In this document: positions 15,948-24,962 of the stretch, in pieces
How the letters are laid out: every line of letters begins with the position of its first letter
Position numbering within the stretch: the stretch's first letter is position 1
Source: an uncultured Bacteroidia bacterium
Lineage (GTDB): Bacteria > Bacteroidota > Bacteroidia > Bacteroidales > UBA932
Assembly: GCA_902797035.1 (NCBI GenBank)
Contig: CADBRH010000027.1
Coordinates: 1 to 34,815 of the forward strand
Reading direction: 5' to 3'
DNA: 34,815 nucleotides
Made by a program: the position numbers and the translations under genes
Notes under the pieces: generated by a model
Told to the model about the DNA's origin: nothing
The model's input: only the letters and a program-made list of their open reading frames with translations
The model's database searches: none

Positions 15948-17425
15948 CTTATGAAGTCAATGGATTTCTTGATCAGGGGATGCATGTACTCGTCGTCCTC
16001 GATGAAGGGGACGCTTTTCCGGTATTCCTTGAATATCTCCTCAATTTGAGGCGACGATTTCCCGCGGGATTCCCTGTGCCTGAAATCGAGGGCCTGGGCG
16101 GCGTTGAAGAGCTCGATGGCAAGCACAGTCTCGCAGTTCTCGACAACCCTCACCAGTTTTGTGGCGGAGTTGGAACCCATGCTGACATGGTCCTCCTGCC
16201 CTTGAGAAGAGGGGATGGAGTCTACCGAGGCGGGCCAACAGAGCCCCTTGTTCTGGCTGACTATAGAGGCCGCGGTGTACTGAGGGATCATGAAACCGCT
16301 GTTGAGGCCGGGATTGGCCACCAGGAACTTAGGGAGCCCTCTCTGCCCTGAGATGAGACGGAAAATCCTTCTCTCGGAGATATTGGCCAGCTCGGACATG
16401 GCGATGGCCAGGGTGTCCATCGGGATGGCGATCGGTTCCCCATGGAAGTTGCCGGCCGAGATGATCATGTCCTCGTCAGGGAATATGTTGGGGTTGTCGG
16501 TGGCGGAGTTGATCTCGTTCTCGATCACTGACTCGACATAGCGGATGTTGTCTTTCACGGCCCCGTGGACCTGTGGGATGCACCTGAAGGAATAGGGGTC
16601 CTGGACATGCTCTTTCTTTCTGGATATCAGCTCACTGCCTTTGAGGATATCGACAAACCGGGCGCCGGTGTCAATCTGTCCCCTGTGCGGCCTGAGCTGG
16701 TGGGTAAGCGGAAGGAAGGGTTCTATTCTCCCGTCGTAAGCCTCAAGCGACATGGCCCCGATCATGTCCGCCCATTTGGAGAGCCGGTGGCATTGTATCA
16801 GGGACCAGATGGCGTGGGCGCTCATGAACTGGGTGCCGTTGAGAAGGGCCAGACCCTCTTTGGACTGGAGTGTCACCGGTTCCCAGCCCATCTCTTTCCA
16901 GACTTCCCCGCTGGGACGGATTTCCCCTTTATACAGCACTTCTCCAAGGCCGATGAGCGGGAGGCTCATGTGGGCCAGTGGAGCGAGATCCCCGGACGCT
17001 CCGAGAGATCCCTGCTGGTAAACGACAGGGATAATGTCGTTGTTGAACATGTCCAGAAGCCTCTGGACAGTGATGACCTGGGCTCCAGAATGGCCATAGG
17101 ACAGGGACTGGGCCTTGAGAAGCAGCATCAGCCTGACGATGTCGGGCCGGACGGTCTCACCGGTGCCGCAGGCGTGGCTCACCACAAGGTTGTACTGCAG
17201 CCTTGACAATTGGTCTTTGGGGATGGTCACGTTGCAAAGTGAGCCGAATCCCGTGGTGATTCCGTAGACGGGTTTAGTGAGATCCTCCATTTTCCCGTCA
17301 AGGTAAGCGCGGCATTTGTCAACAGCCGCCTTGGCCTCCTCGCCGAGGACCACTGTCTCATGGCCTTTCAATAACTCTTCAAGCCTTTCAAGGCTAAGAT
17401 GTTCCTTTGAGATGATGTGTGTCAT
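15944..17425 (-). CDS. hutH: histidine ammonia-lyase HutH
   Basis: 493 aa. The segment GSLGASGDLAPLAH contains the Ala-Ser-Gly triad that cyclises to the MIO electrophile. Other family blocks are 'YGITTGFGSLCNVTI' near the N terminus, 'QEDHVSMGSNSATKL' and 'DNPNIFPDED'. It removes ammonia from L-histidine to give trans-urocanate, the first step of the pathway. It follows hutU with a 1-nt overlap and precedes hutI with a 4-nt overlap. A tyrosine or phenylalanine ammonia-lyase shares the fold, but the gene order makes histidine the clear substrate. Confidence 0.96.
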   Translation of the reverse strand: MTHIISKEHLSLERLEELLKGHETVVLGEEAKAAVDKCRAYLDGKMEDLTKPVYGITTGFGSLCNVTIPKDQLSRLQYNLVVSHACGTGETVRPDIVRLMLLLKAQSLSYGHSGAQVITVQRLLDMFNNDIIPVVYQQGSLGASGDLAPLAHMSLPLIGLGEVLYKGEIRPSGEVWKEMGWEPVTLQSKEGLALLNGTQFMSAHAIWSLIQCHRLSKWADMIGAMSLEAYDGRIEPFLPLTHQLRPHRGQIDTGARFVDILKGSELISRKKEHVQDPYSFRCIPQVHGAVKDNIRYVESVIENEINSATDNPNIFPDEDMIISAGNFHGEPIAIPMDTLAIAMSELANISERRIFRLISGQRGLPKFLVANPGLNSGFMIPQYTAASIVSQNKGLCWPASVDSIPSSQGQEDHVSMGSNSATKLVRVVENCETVLAIELFNAAQALDFRHRESRGKSSPQIEEIFKEYRKSVPFIEDDEYMHPLIKKSIDFIR

Positions 17426-19452
17426 TATTCCTCAATGATTTTACTGACCAACGAATCATCTGTTAAGTTCGGAATTGTCACTTCAAGGCCGGGGGTTCGG
17501 CCCATTTCGCGGAGGATAGCCTGTCTGGCGCCCTCGTTTCTCGCCCATGAGCGGCGGGCGATGCCGTTATTGACGTCCCAGAAGAGCATCTGGCGGATGT
17601 GTCTCGCGGAGTCAGCGGAACCGTCAATGACCATCCCGAAGCCTCCGTTGATCACCTCTCCCCAGCCCACTCCGCCCCCGTTGTGGACCGAGACCCAGGT
17701 GGCTCCCCTGAAAGAGTCGCCGATCACGTTCTGTATCGCCATGTCGGCCGTGAACCTGGATCCGTCGTAAATATTGGACGTCTCCCTGAAGGGGGAGTCT
17801 GTGCCGGAGACATCGTGGTGGTCCCGGCCGAGGGTGATCGGGGCGCTGATCTCGCCCTTCGCTATCGCATCGTTGAAGGCCAGCGCTATGTTCGTCCTGC
17901 CCTCACAGTCGGCGTACAGGATCCTGGCCTGAGAGCCGACGACAAGGTTGTTCCGGCCGGCTTCCTCAATCCAGCGGATATTGTCATGGAGCTGGCCCCG
18001 GATGTCCTCCGGAGCGTTGAGAGCCTCCTCCGAGAGTACTTTCACCGCGATCTCGTCGGATTTCGCCAGATCCTCGGGTCTCTCGCTCATGCAGACCCAG
18101 CGGAAGGGACCGAACCCGTAGTCGAAATACAGGGGGCCCATGATGTCCTGGACATACGACGGGTAGCGGAAAGATCCGTCAGGTTCAAGAATATCGGCTC
18201 CCGCCCTGGAAGACTCGAGCAGGAACGCGTTGCCATAGTCGAAGAAATACATCCCTCTGGCGCTGAGCTTGTTGATGGCCTCGACCTGACGGCGCAGCGA
18301 GCACTGGACGGCCTCCTTGAACCGTTCCGGCTCCTCGGCCATCATCCTCTTGGACTCCTCGAGGGTCAGCCCGGCCGGATAATAGCCTCCCGCCCAAGGG
18401 TTGTGCAGCGAGGTTTGGTCGGAGCCGAGATCGACGCTGACGCCTTCCTCGGCCAGCCTTTCCCAAAGATCGACAACATTGCCCACATAGGCGAGCGAGA
18501 CCGTCTCTTTAGCCTCCACCGCCGCCTTGATTCGGGCGATAAGCTCGTCTAGATCCTCATGTAACTCGTCCACCCAACCCTGCTCGAACCTCTTGCGGGC
18601 CGCGAGAGGATTCACCTCGGCGGTGACGCTCACCACCCCGGCGATGTTCCCCGCCTTGGGCTGGGCGCCGGACATGCCCCCGAGACCCGCGGTGACGAAC
18701 AGAAGCCCCTTCATGTTCTCGTTTGTGGCGGGTATCCCTTTGGCTTTCAGTTGTTTCCTGGCGGCGTTCATCACGGTTATCGTAGTCCCGTGGACTATTC
18801 CCTGGGGGCCGATGTACATGTAAGAGCCGGCGGTCATCTGGCCGTATTGCGAGACCCCCATGGCGTTGAACCTCTCCCAGTCGTCCTGGCTCGAGTAATT
18901 GGGAATGACCATACCGTTGGTCACCACGACTCTCGGGGCGTCCTTGTGGCTCGGGAAGAGTCCCAGCGGGTGTCCGGAGTACATGACGAGGGTCTGCTCG
19001 TCGGTCATGGTCGCGAGATACCTCATCACCAGCCTGTACTGCGCCCAATTCTGGAATATGGCCCCGTTGCCGCCGTATATGATCAGCTCGTGGGGATGCT
19101 GGGCCACTCTCGGGTCAAGGTTGTTCTGGATCATGGCCATGATGGAGGCCGCCTGGATGGACTTGGCGGGGTATTCGCCGACAGGCCTGGCGTACATGTC
19201 GTATGACGGGCGGAACCTGTACATGTAGATCCTGCCGTAGTCCTTGAGTTCCTGGGCGAACTCCGGGGCCAGGGTGGCGTGGAACTTCTCCGGGAAATAT
19301 CTTAGGGCGTTTTTCAGCGCCAGAATCTTTTCCTCCTTGGTCAGGATGTCCTTGCGTCTTGGAGCGTGGTTGACCGATTTGTCATATTCCTTCGGCTCCG
19401 GAAGCCTGTCCTGAGGGATTCCGGCCAGTATCTCCTCTTGAAACCTATCCAT
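17425..19452 (-). CDS. hutU: urocanate hydratase HutU
   Basis: 675 aa, about 120 residues longer than the E. coli/Pseudomonas type. I recall this long form from anaerobes, and it appears intact here. Core blocks are 'YGGNGAIFQNWAQYRLVMRYL', 'MTAGSYMYIGPQGIVHGTT', the NAD-binding 'VTAGLGGMSGAQPKAGNIAG', and C-terminal 'HNGGGVGWGEVINGGFGMV'. It converts urocanate to 4-imidazolone-5-propionate using tightly bound NAD+. Its start overlaps the ftcD stop by 8 nt and its stop overlaps the hutH start by 1 nt, so the four hut genes are translated from one message. Confidence 0.95.
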   Translation of the reverse strand: MDRFQEEILAGIPQDRLPEPKEYDKSVNHAPRRKDILTKEEKILALKNALRYFPEKFHATLAPEFAQELKDYGRIYMYRFRPSYDMYARPVGEYPAKSIQAASIMAMIQNNLDPRVAQHPHELIIYGGNGAIFQNWAQYRLVMRYLATMTDEQTLVMYSGHPLGLFPSHKDAPRVVVTNGMVIPNYSSQDDWERFNAMGVSQYGQMTAGSYMYIGPQGIVHGTTITVMNAARKQLKAKGIPATNENMKGLLFVTAGLGGMSGAQPKAGNIAGVVSVTAEVNPLAARKRFEQGWVDELHEDLDELIARIKAAVEAKETVSLAYVGNVVDLWERLAEEGVSVDLGSDQTSLHNPWAGGYYPAGLTLEESKRMMAEEPERFKEAVQCSLRRQVEAINKLSARGMYFFDYGNAFLLESSRAGADILEPDGSFRYPSYVQDIMGPLYFDYGFGPFRWVCMSERPEDLAKSDEIAVKVLSEEALNAPEDIRGQLHDNIRWIEEAGRNNLVVGSQARILYADCEGRTNIALAFNDAIAKGEISAPITLGRDHHDVSGTDSPFRETSNIYDGSRFTADMAIQNVIGDSFRGATWVSVHNGGGVGWGEVINGGFGMVIDGSADSARHIRQMLFWDVNNGIARRSWARNEGARQAILREMGRTPGLEVTIPNLTDDSLVSKIIEE

Positions 19453-21154
19453 TTATCTTGCTGTTGACGATGTCCATAATCTCCTTCTCCATTGCCTCCG
19501 CCTTGGCGGCCAGCTCTTCCGCCTCCGCGATCAGTTCGGCCGCCTTGGCCTGGTCTTTCAGGCCGACGGCGTTGATCTTCACGTTCAGGCAGGCCCCGAG
19601 GACAGCGCTCCTGGCCGCCAAGGCGCCTACGCCGGCGTCGGAGACCGAGTTCGGGTTGCCTTCTGAAGCCATAGCCTTAGCCAGCTCGAAGACCTTGAAA
19701 GACGCTTTCATGGTGCCGAGAGGGACCAGGGAGGCTTTCAGAGTGGCCTCCTCGATCGCGGCCGCCCTCGCGGCTTTTTCCTCATCGCTGCCCTTAGGGA
19801 GCGAGAACGCGGCCATGATCCTGTCGAAAGCCGCGGTGTCCTCGTCCACAAGCCCTACAAGCTCTCTCATTATAACCTGCCCTTTCTCGGCCCAATCCGA
19901 GAACTCTTTCCAACGGTCGTCCCAACCTCTCTTATGTGCTGAGAGATTCGCGACCATCGTGCCGAGCGCGGCGCCCAAGGCGCCCATATAAGCGGAGATA
20001 GAGCCGCCTCCCGGGGCGGGGGACTCGGAGGCCGTCTCTGCCGCGAACCCTTTGAGCGTCATCCTGACAAGTCTCTCTTTAATAGCTTGGCCCTCAGGAT
20101 CTTCCATAAGATATTCGATGACCTTCTCCCTCGGATTGAAGGGACGGAGATCGTCCAGACTCATGGATTTCACCGCGATTTTCATTATCTCTTCCTCGGA
20201 GATCCCGAGCGAGCGCTGTTGTCTCTCAAGATAGAACTTTCCCGCGTCGATCAGCACGCTTTTGGGGACCAGACCCACAATCTCGGCGCCTGTGACCCTC
20301 AATCCTCTCGCGACCGCCGCCCTCGAGACCTCCTCGTAGGCGACATGAAGGGGAGTGGCGGCGATGTCGGTGATGTTCATGGAGACTTGGGCTATGCCGT
20401 ATTCATCAATGTACCAGCCGATCGCCTTGCAGCCTTTGAGAGTGCCGGGCTCCCAGATGTCGTTGCCTTTCTCGTCCTTGAGGACCTTGCCGGTCAGGCT
20501 GCCCCCCTCTCTTTTCTTGCGTCCTTTCTCCCTTACGTCGAACGCGATGGCCATCGCCCGGCGGGTTGAGGTAGTGTTGAGGTTGTAGTTGACGGCGACA
20601 AGGAAGTTCCTGGCTCCAACGTTGATGGCTCCGCATCTTGCCACGGTGTCGTTGTATTCCGAGGGGCTGAAGTCTGGCCTGCGGGCGGGATCCGCGATCT
20701 TCTCCGGCAGCGCCTCATATTCCCCGGCCCGGCAGACCGCGAGGTTTTTCCTCTCGGGTTTGAAAGCCGCCGCCTCGTAGCAGTAGCAGGGAACCCCGAG
20801 TTCCGTGAATAACCTCTCGGCCAAACCCCTGGCCATGACGGCGCACTCCTCCAGGGTTATTCCGGCGACCGGGACCAAAGGCAACACGTCACAAGCTCCC
20901 GAGCGGGGATGCGCGCCGTGGTGTTTTCTCATGTCAATAACCTCGCCCGACTTCCTGACGCCTTGGAAAGCGGCCTCCAGGACAGCTTCGGGCTCACCCA
21001 CGAAGGTCACCACCGTCCTGTTGGTGGCCTCTCCCGGGTCAACGTCAAGCACTTTCACCCCATCCACAGCGGCTATGGCACCGACTATCTGGTCAATGAC
21101 GCTCTTGTCACGCCCCTCGCTGAAATTGGGCACACATTCTATGATTCGTCTCAT
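19445..21154 (-). CDS. ftcD: bifunctional glutamate formimidoyltransferase / formimido-THF cyclodeaminase FtcD
   Basis: 569 aa from the ATG at 21154. A longer open frame exists but runs into the stop region of the upstream gene, and the conserved N terminus RRIIECVPNFSEGRD begins right here. The formiminotransferase half covers about 1-340 ('HHGAHPRSGACDVLPLVP', 'GVPCYCYEAAAF', 'QVSMNITD'). The cyclodeaminase half covers about 370-569 ('ASESPAPGGGSISAYMGALG', then helix-rich). It moves the formimino group from FIGLU to tetrahydrofolate, giving glutamate, and then releases ammonia to form 5,10-methenyl-THF. With HutH, HutU and HutI this completes histidine to glutamate without HutG or HutF. 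Confidence 0.95.
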   Translation of the reverse strand: MRRIIECVPNFSEGRDKSVIDQIVGAIAAVDGVKVLDVDPGEATNRTVVTFVGEPEAVLEAAFQGVRKSGEVIDMRKHHGAHPRSGACDVLPLVPVAGITLEECAVMARGLAERLFTELGVPCYCYEAAAFKPERKNLAVCRAGEYEALPEKIADPARRPDFSPSEYNDTVARCGAINVGARNFLVAVNYNLNTTSTRRAMAIAFDVREKGRKKREGGSLTGKVLKDEKGNDIWEPGTLKGCKAIGWYIDEYGIAQVSMNITDIAATPLHVAYEEVSRAAVARGLRVTGAEIVGLVPKSVLIDAGKFYLERQQRSLGISEEEIMKIAVKSMSLDDLRPFNPREKVIEYLMEDPEGQAIKERLVRMTLKGFAAETASESPAPGGGSISAYMGALGAALGTMVANLSAHKRGWDDRWKEFSDWAEKGQVIMRELVGLVDEDTAAFDRIMAAFSLPKGSDEEKAARAAAIEEATLKASLVPLGTMKASFKVFELAKAMASEGNPNSVSDAGVGALAARSAVLGACLNVKINAVGLKDQAKAAELIAEAEELAAKAEAMEKEIMDIVNSKING

Positions 21155-21165
21155 TATGCTAACAA

Positions 21166-22305
21166 TTAAATAATCAATGTAATCAGCGCCATGACCCAAT
21201 GCGCCGTTATCGCCGCCACGAGTCCTCCGATCGTGTGGGAAAGGATGGCTTTGCCGGTCAGTTCACGGTAACCGAGAGAGTCGAGCATGGCGGTGTGGGT
21301 GCTGAGGAACCCGCTCCAGCACATTCCGATCGCCGTGAAAACGGCTATGGCGTTGCCGTCCAGCCATCCCTGCGCCAGGAAGTTCGGCACAAGACTCAAA
21401 GCGGCTCCGACAGCGCCGAGGGCGGTGATGGGGAAGGCAATCTGATGGGGATCGTTGAACCCGAACAGGCCTTTGAACAGCCAGTCGACCTTGTTGGCCA
21501 GCCATGGCAGCAGTTCTGTGCCCTGATAGGCGGCGCCGGTGTAGGCTCCCGCGGCGTCGGTGCCGAAGGTGAGCATCATGACCAGGGTGGAGATGATGAG
21601 CACGCCCGGGATTATGGCCAGGCCGACCTCCACACCGTTTTTGCCACCGTCCAGGAGAGCGTTAAGAGTGCGCAGGAAGGCGCTTTTATCCTCGACATGC
21701 TCAGGCTCGGCGTTCAGGGCCTCAAGCTCCTCGACGCTGACCACCTCCTCTTCTTTGTAGGAAGGATAGGCTTTCACCACGAAACGCTGCATCAGCCTGG
21801 TGGTGACGATACATCCAGTGAAGGCCCCGAAAAGGCCGACAAGAGGCTCGATGAAGAAGCCCTCGCTGATCATGAATATGATGACTATCAGCCCCATGCC
21901 GAAGGCGGTGCCGAAATTGGTCAGGGAGATGTACTGGTATTTCTTGAAATAACTGGCGAACCTCTTGTCCTTAGTCAAAGTGATGATCGCCGGGTTGTCG
22001 GACAGGAAGGTCATCACCGCTCCCAGGGAGGCCACGCCGGGCAGGTTGAACAGTGGTTTCATCAACGGTTTCAGCACTTTCTCTATCAGCGCGACAACAC
22101 CGAACTCCACGAACAGCTTGCCCAGGGCGCCTGTGATGACGCAGATGCCCATCAGATAGAAGACGGTGTTGAGAAGCAGGTCGTGCGCGGTCTTCATGAT
22201 GGTGTTGAGCATATTCGCCGCTCCCATCACCATGCCCATGTAGGTGAACAGTCCCGCCACGACGGCGAGGCATATCCATGCCGAGGCGGTTCCTTTTTTA
22301 CTCAT
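21166..22305 (-). CDS. GATE-domain (nucleoside recognition-like) membrane protein
   Basis: 379 aa with roughly 8-10 membrane helices and a soluble loop near residues 190-215. Two GATE-type halves are suggested: 'NTVFYLMGICVITGALGKL' with 'LSDNPAIITLTKD' in the first, and 'GLAIIPGVLIISTLVMMLTFG' with 'FPITALGAVGAALSLVPNF' in the second. This resembles the SpmA/SpmB and nucleoside-recognition group of transporters. Substrates are known for few members. It lies between the transglutaminase gene (3-nt gap) and ftcD (11-nt gap). That position suggests transport of histidine, urocanate or a peptide, which is my inference only. Confidence 0.72.
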   Translation of the reverse strand: MSKKGTASAWICLAVVAGLFTYMGMVMGAANMLNTIMKTAHDLLLNTVFYLMGICVITGALGKLFVEFGVVALIEKVLKPLMKPLFNLPGVASLGAVMTFLSDNPAIITLTKDKRFASYFKKYQYISLTNFGTAFGMGLIVIIFMISEGFFIEPLVGLFGAFTGCIVTTRLMQRFVVKAYPSYKEEEVVSVEELEALNAEPEHVEDKSAFLRTLNALLDGGKNGVEVGLAIIPGVLIISTLVMMLTFGTDAAGAYTGAAYQGTELLPWLANKVDWLFKGLFGFNDPHQIAFPITALGAVGAALSLVPNFLAQGWLDGNAIAVFTAIGMCWSGFLSTHTAMLDSLGYRELTGKAILSHTIGGLVAAITAHWVMALITLII

Positions 22306-22308
22306 CTT

Positions 22309-23754
22309 TTACAGGTACTCTATCTGGAAACTCCAGTCCCATTGGTTGAAGTAAAGGTTGCCCCCTTCCCACTCGACCTCTCCTCTCTGGAAGTCAACTG
22401 TCTCGCTCCGGGGATATTTCTTGGCGGGCGACATTTCCCGCCCGTAATCGCTGTTCACGATCAGGCGGTACGGCTCGATCCCTCCGAGGAAGAAATAGCC
22501 TCCGTAGGGGGTGATCCCGAAACTCTGGTCCACCGGCATCCAGCCGTAGCCCTCGAAATAGATCTCGCCCCAGTCGTGCATGTTCTTATCCCCCGGATGC
22601 ATCATAAGGCCGCTCTGCCACCTCATCGGGATGCCCTTGTAGCGGCACAGCGTCATCAGAAGGAGGGTCTTCATCCCGCAGTCGCCGTGGCCGTTCTGGA
22701 GGACATATTCGGGGATATTCTCCATGGTGGAATACTCCCTCGCTGAGGCCCAAGGGAAGGTCTCGTCAATCCATGTGTAAAATGCCTTAGCCTGCAGGTA
22801 GGGGTTATCGATCCCGGCGGAGAGCGAGTCGGCTATCGCCTTGATCTTGTCGGTGAAGATGATGTGCTTCTCACGCTCTGCGGTGTATTCCTTGTACTCG
22901 TCGGTGGTGGTGTCGTACGGGAGGACGAGGTCCGGGTCGACGGGGTGCCATTCGCCGTAGGAAGTGTATTCGAAGACCTCATAGAAGGTCACGTCCTTGT
23001 AGCGGTTGGTCTTGGCCTCCATGTAGAGGCTGCTGTGGGCGCAGGAGGGGTCCGAGAATATGATGTTCTCCGGGGAATACGCCACGCTGTCCACTCCGGC
23101 CTCGATGAACTTGATGTCAGTCTGCCTGGCCACGTCGGCCCTGGGGTAGGGCAGCCAGCAGCGGAGGGTCTTGCCGGGACGCAGCGTGTTGACCGGCACC
23201 GTCAAGCTGAACCGCACCCGCATCCTCTTGGGCAGAGCCAGGTAAGTTTCTGCCGGCAGCTCCGTCGTCTCCCGGCCGTACTCAGCCGCGGCGGAGCGAG
23301 AATGGACGCGGACGGGGGATGACGGAGTGCCGGCCAATCTGGCATTTACCGTCTCCTGAATGGCGGGAATCGTCTGGGCGTCAATGGCTTGATGGCCGGT
23401 TAACCCGGGTGCCGGGGGCTCCACCAGCTCTTTCTTGGCCTTCATCTCCGGCACGATCCTGAACAGGTTGGGGCCGGCGTTGCGGAAATACATCGTCCTC
23501 TTACCGATCACCATATTCTCCAGCTCACCCGACTCGGTCCACTTGTCGATCTGCTCCTCGGTCACATAGGGGTCGTATTTACGGATGTAATCCTTGACCT
23601 CCTCACGGGTCCGGCAGAAATCGGCCGCGAGCCTCTGGCTCAAGTCTCTCTCCCATGAATATCTCTGCCTGAGGTGCCCGGGAAGCCAGATATTGGCGGC
23701 CAGCGCCAAGCCGACCAGCACCCAGAGGATAATCTCGCTCTTTTTCATTCTCAT
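22309..23754 (-). CDS. transglutaminase-like Cys protease-fold protein, membrane anchored
   Basis: 481 aa. An N-terminal hydrophobic helix (residues 8-24, IILWVLVGLALAANIWL) serves as signal or anchor, so the rest is periplasmic. The C-terminal transglutaminase-like core has all three catalytic residues: C359 in HGDCGMKTLL, H393 in MHDWGEIYF and D409 in WMPVDQSFG. The N-terminal ~300 residues form a beta-rich domain usual in Bacteroidetes members. Such proteins are often peptidases on cross-linked or wall peptides rather than true transglutaminases. It is coupled to the dipeptide epimerase gene by a 4-nt overlap, which supports a role in releasing muropeptide-derived peptides. The cut bond cannot be told from sequence. 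Confidence 0.8.
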   Translation of the reverse strand: MRMKKSEIILWVLVGLALAANIWLPGHLRQRYSWERDLSQRLAADFCRTREEVKDYIRKYDPYVTEEQIDKWTESGELENMVIGKRTMYFRNAGPNLFRIVPEMKAKKELVEPPAPGLTGHQAIDAQTIPAIQETVNARLAGTPSSPVRVHSRSAAAEYGRETTELPAETYLALPKRMRVRFSLTVPVNTLRPGKTLRCWLPYPRADVARQTDIKFIEAGVDSVAYSPENIIFSDPSCAHSSLYMEAKTNRYKDVTFYEVFEYTSYGEWHPVDPDLVLPYDTTTDEYKEYTAEREKHIIFTDKIKAIADSLSAGIDNPYLQAKAFYTWIDETFPWASAREYSTMENIPEYVLQNGHGDCGMKTLLLMTLCRYKGIPMRWQSGLMMHPGDKNMHDWGEIYFEGYGWMPVDQSFGITPYGGYFFLGGIEPYRLIVNSDYGREMSPAKKYPRSETVDFQRGEVEWEGGNLYFNQWDWSFQIEYL

Positions 23755-24941
23755 AATATCACGGAATTAAGGGGGACAATGCCGATGCCGGGACGGTCCG
23801 GAAGCGTGATCTTGCCATTCACCACGGTCATTCCCTCGAAACGGTCGTTGCTGATCAGCAGGTTGCCGTCAAGGTCGGCGAAATCGACGACCGGGGAAAG
23901 CTGGGCCGCCGCCGAGACCGCGCAGGATGTCTCGGTCATGCAACCGACCATGACCCTCATGCCCTCGGCGTGGGCGTAGTTGGCCATCTTCCAGGCCTCG
24001 CGCATGCCCGTGCACTTCATCAGCTTGATATTGATTCCCGTGTAAGCCCCTTTGATGGAGGGGATGTCTTTCAGCCTCTGGATCGCCTCGTCGGCGAAAA
24101 TAGGGAGGGGACTGTTCTCCGTCAGCCAGGCGGTCTCGTCCAGCATCTCCTTGGGCATGGGTTGCTCGACCATGACGATGCCGTGCTCCGCGAGCCAGTG
24201 GATCATCTCCAGAGCCTGATTCTTGTCTTTCCAACCCTGGTTGGCGTCCACCGCGATAGGGAGGTCGGTGATCTCCCTGATCGTCTCGATCATCTCCTTG
24301 TCGTTGTCCAGCCCGACTTTGACCTTGAGGATGTTGAACTGGTCGGCGCACTCCTTGGTTTTCTCCCTCACGACATCGGCCGTGTCGATCCCGATTGTGA
24401 AAGTAGTGTCAGGAGCCTTGGCGGGGTCGAGTCCCCAGATCCTGTACCAGGGCTGCCCCATCATCTTGCCCACGAGGTCGTGTAGGGCGATGTCCACGGC
24501 GGCCTTGGCGGCGGGATTCCCCTCGTTGATCCCGTCCACATAGGTCAGGATGTCATCGATTTGGAAGGGGTCCTTGAACTGTTCCAGATTGACCTTTTTG
24601 AGAAAGGTGGTAACGCTCTCGACAGTCTGCCCCAGATAGGGGGGCATCGAGGCCTCGCCGTACCCGGTGACGCCGTCGTACTCGATCTTCACCTGCACGT
24701 CTGGGGTGGTGGTCCTTGAATATGAGGCCACGGTGAAGGTGTGCCTGAGTTGGAGCTCGTAAGGCTCGAAACTCAGTTTCATCCTCGCCTTGCCGGAAGG
24801 GTTGACATGATAGGCCTGGACGGAATTCCCGACAGTCTTCTTCTTGGCTTCGCTGACGCCGATTGATACGGCCGAGCCAACGGCGGCTCCCACCAGGGCC
24901 GAACCCGCGGTCTTGATGAATTCTCTACGCTTGATAGCCAT
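23751..24941 (-). CDS. Tat-exported dipeptide epimerase (enolase superfamily)
   Basis: 396 aa. The N terminus KRREFIKTAGSALVGAAVG is a twin-arginine signal (R5-R6, F8, K10), so the folded enzyme should be exported. The body is a muconate-lactonizing-type enolase superfamily member: KVK at 206-208, metal ligands D232 (VDANQGW), E259 (VEQPM) and D284 (FADEAIQ), and the opposite general base K306 (INIKLMKCTG). Placement of two Lys on opposite faces fits L-Ala-D/L-Glu epimerases, which handle peptides from peptidoglycan. Periplasmic export is unusual compared with E. coli YcjG, which is cytoplasmic. It follows the NahK-like kinase by 21 nt. Other dipeptides are possible substrates. Confidence 0.85.
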   Translation of the reverse strand: MAIKRREFIKTAGSALVGAAVGSAVSIGVSEAKKKTVGNSVQAYHVNPSGKARMKLSFEPYELQLRHTFTVASYSRTTTPDVQVKIEYDGVTGYGEASMPPYLGQTVESVTTFLKKVNLEQFKDPFQIDDILTYVDGINEGNPAAKAAVDIALHDLVGKMMGQPWYRIWGLDPAKAPDTTFTIGIDTADVVREKTKECADQFNILKVKVGLDNDKEMIETIREITDLPIAVDANQGWKDKNQALEMIHWLAEHGIVMVEQPMPKEMLDETAWLTENSPLPIFADEAIQRLKDIPSIKGAYTGINIKLMKCTGMREAWKMANYAHAEGMRVMVGCMTETSCAVSAAAQLSPVVDFADLDGNLLISNDRFEGMTVVNGKITLPDRPGIGIVPLNSVIL

Positions 24942-24962
24942 TGTTCTGATCGTTATTATGTC

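Noticed and set aside
21155-21199. 15-residue N-terminal extension of FtcD
   Set aside because: It overlaps the end of the GATE gene and lies before the conserved RRIIECVPNFSEG start of the family.
21199-22746. 515-codon open frame on the plus strand opposite the GATE and transglutaminase genes
   Set aside because: Composition is Gly/His/Glu-rich without any motif, and the minus strand carries two well-supported genes with proper overlaps.
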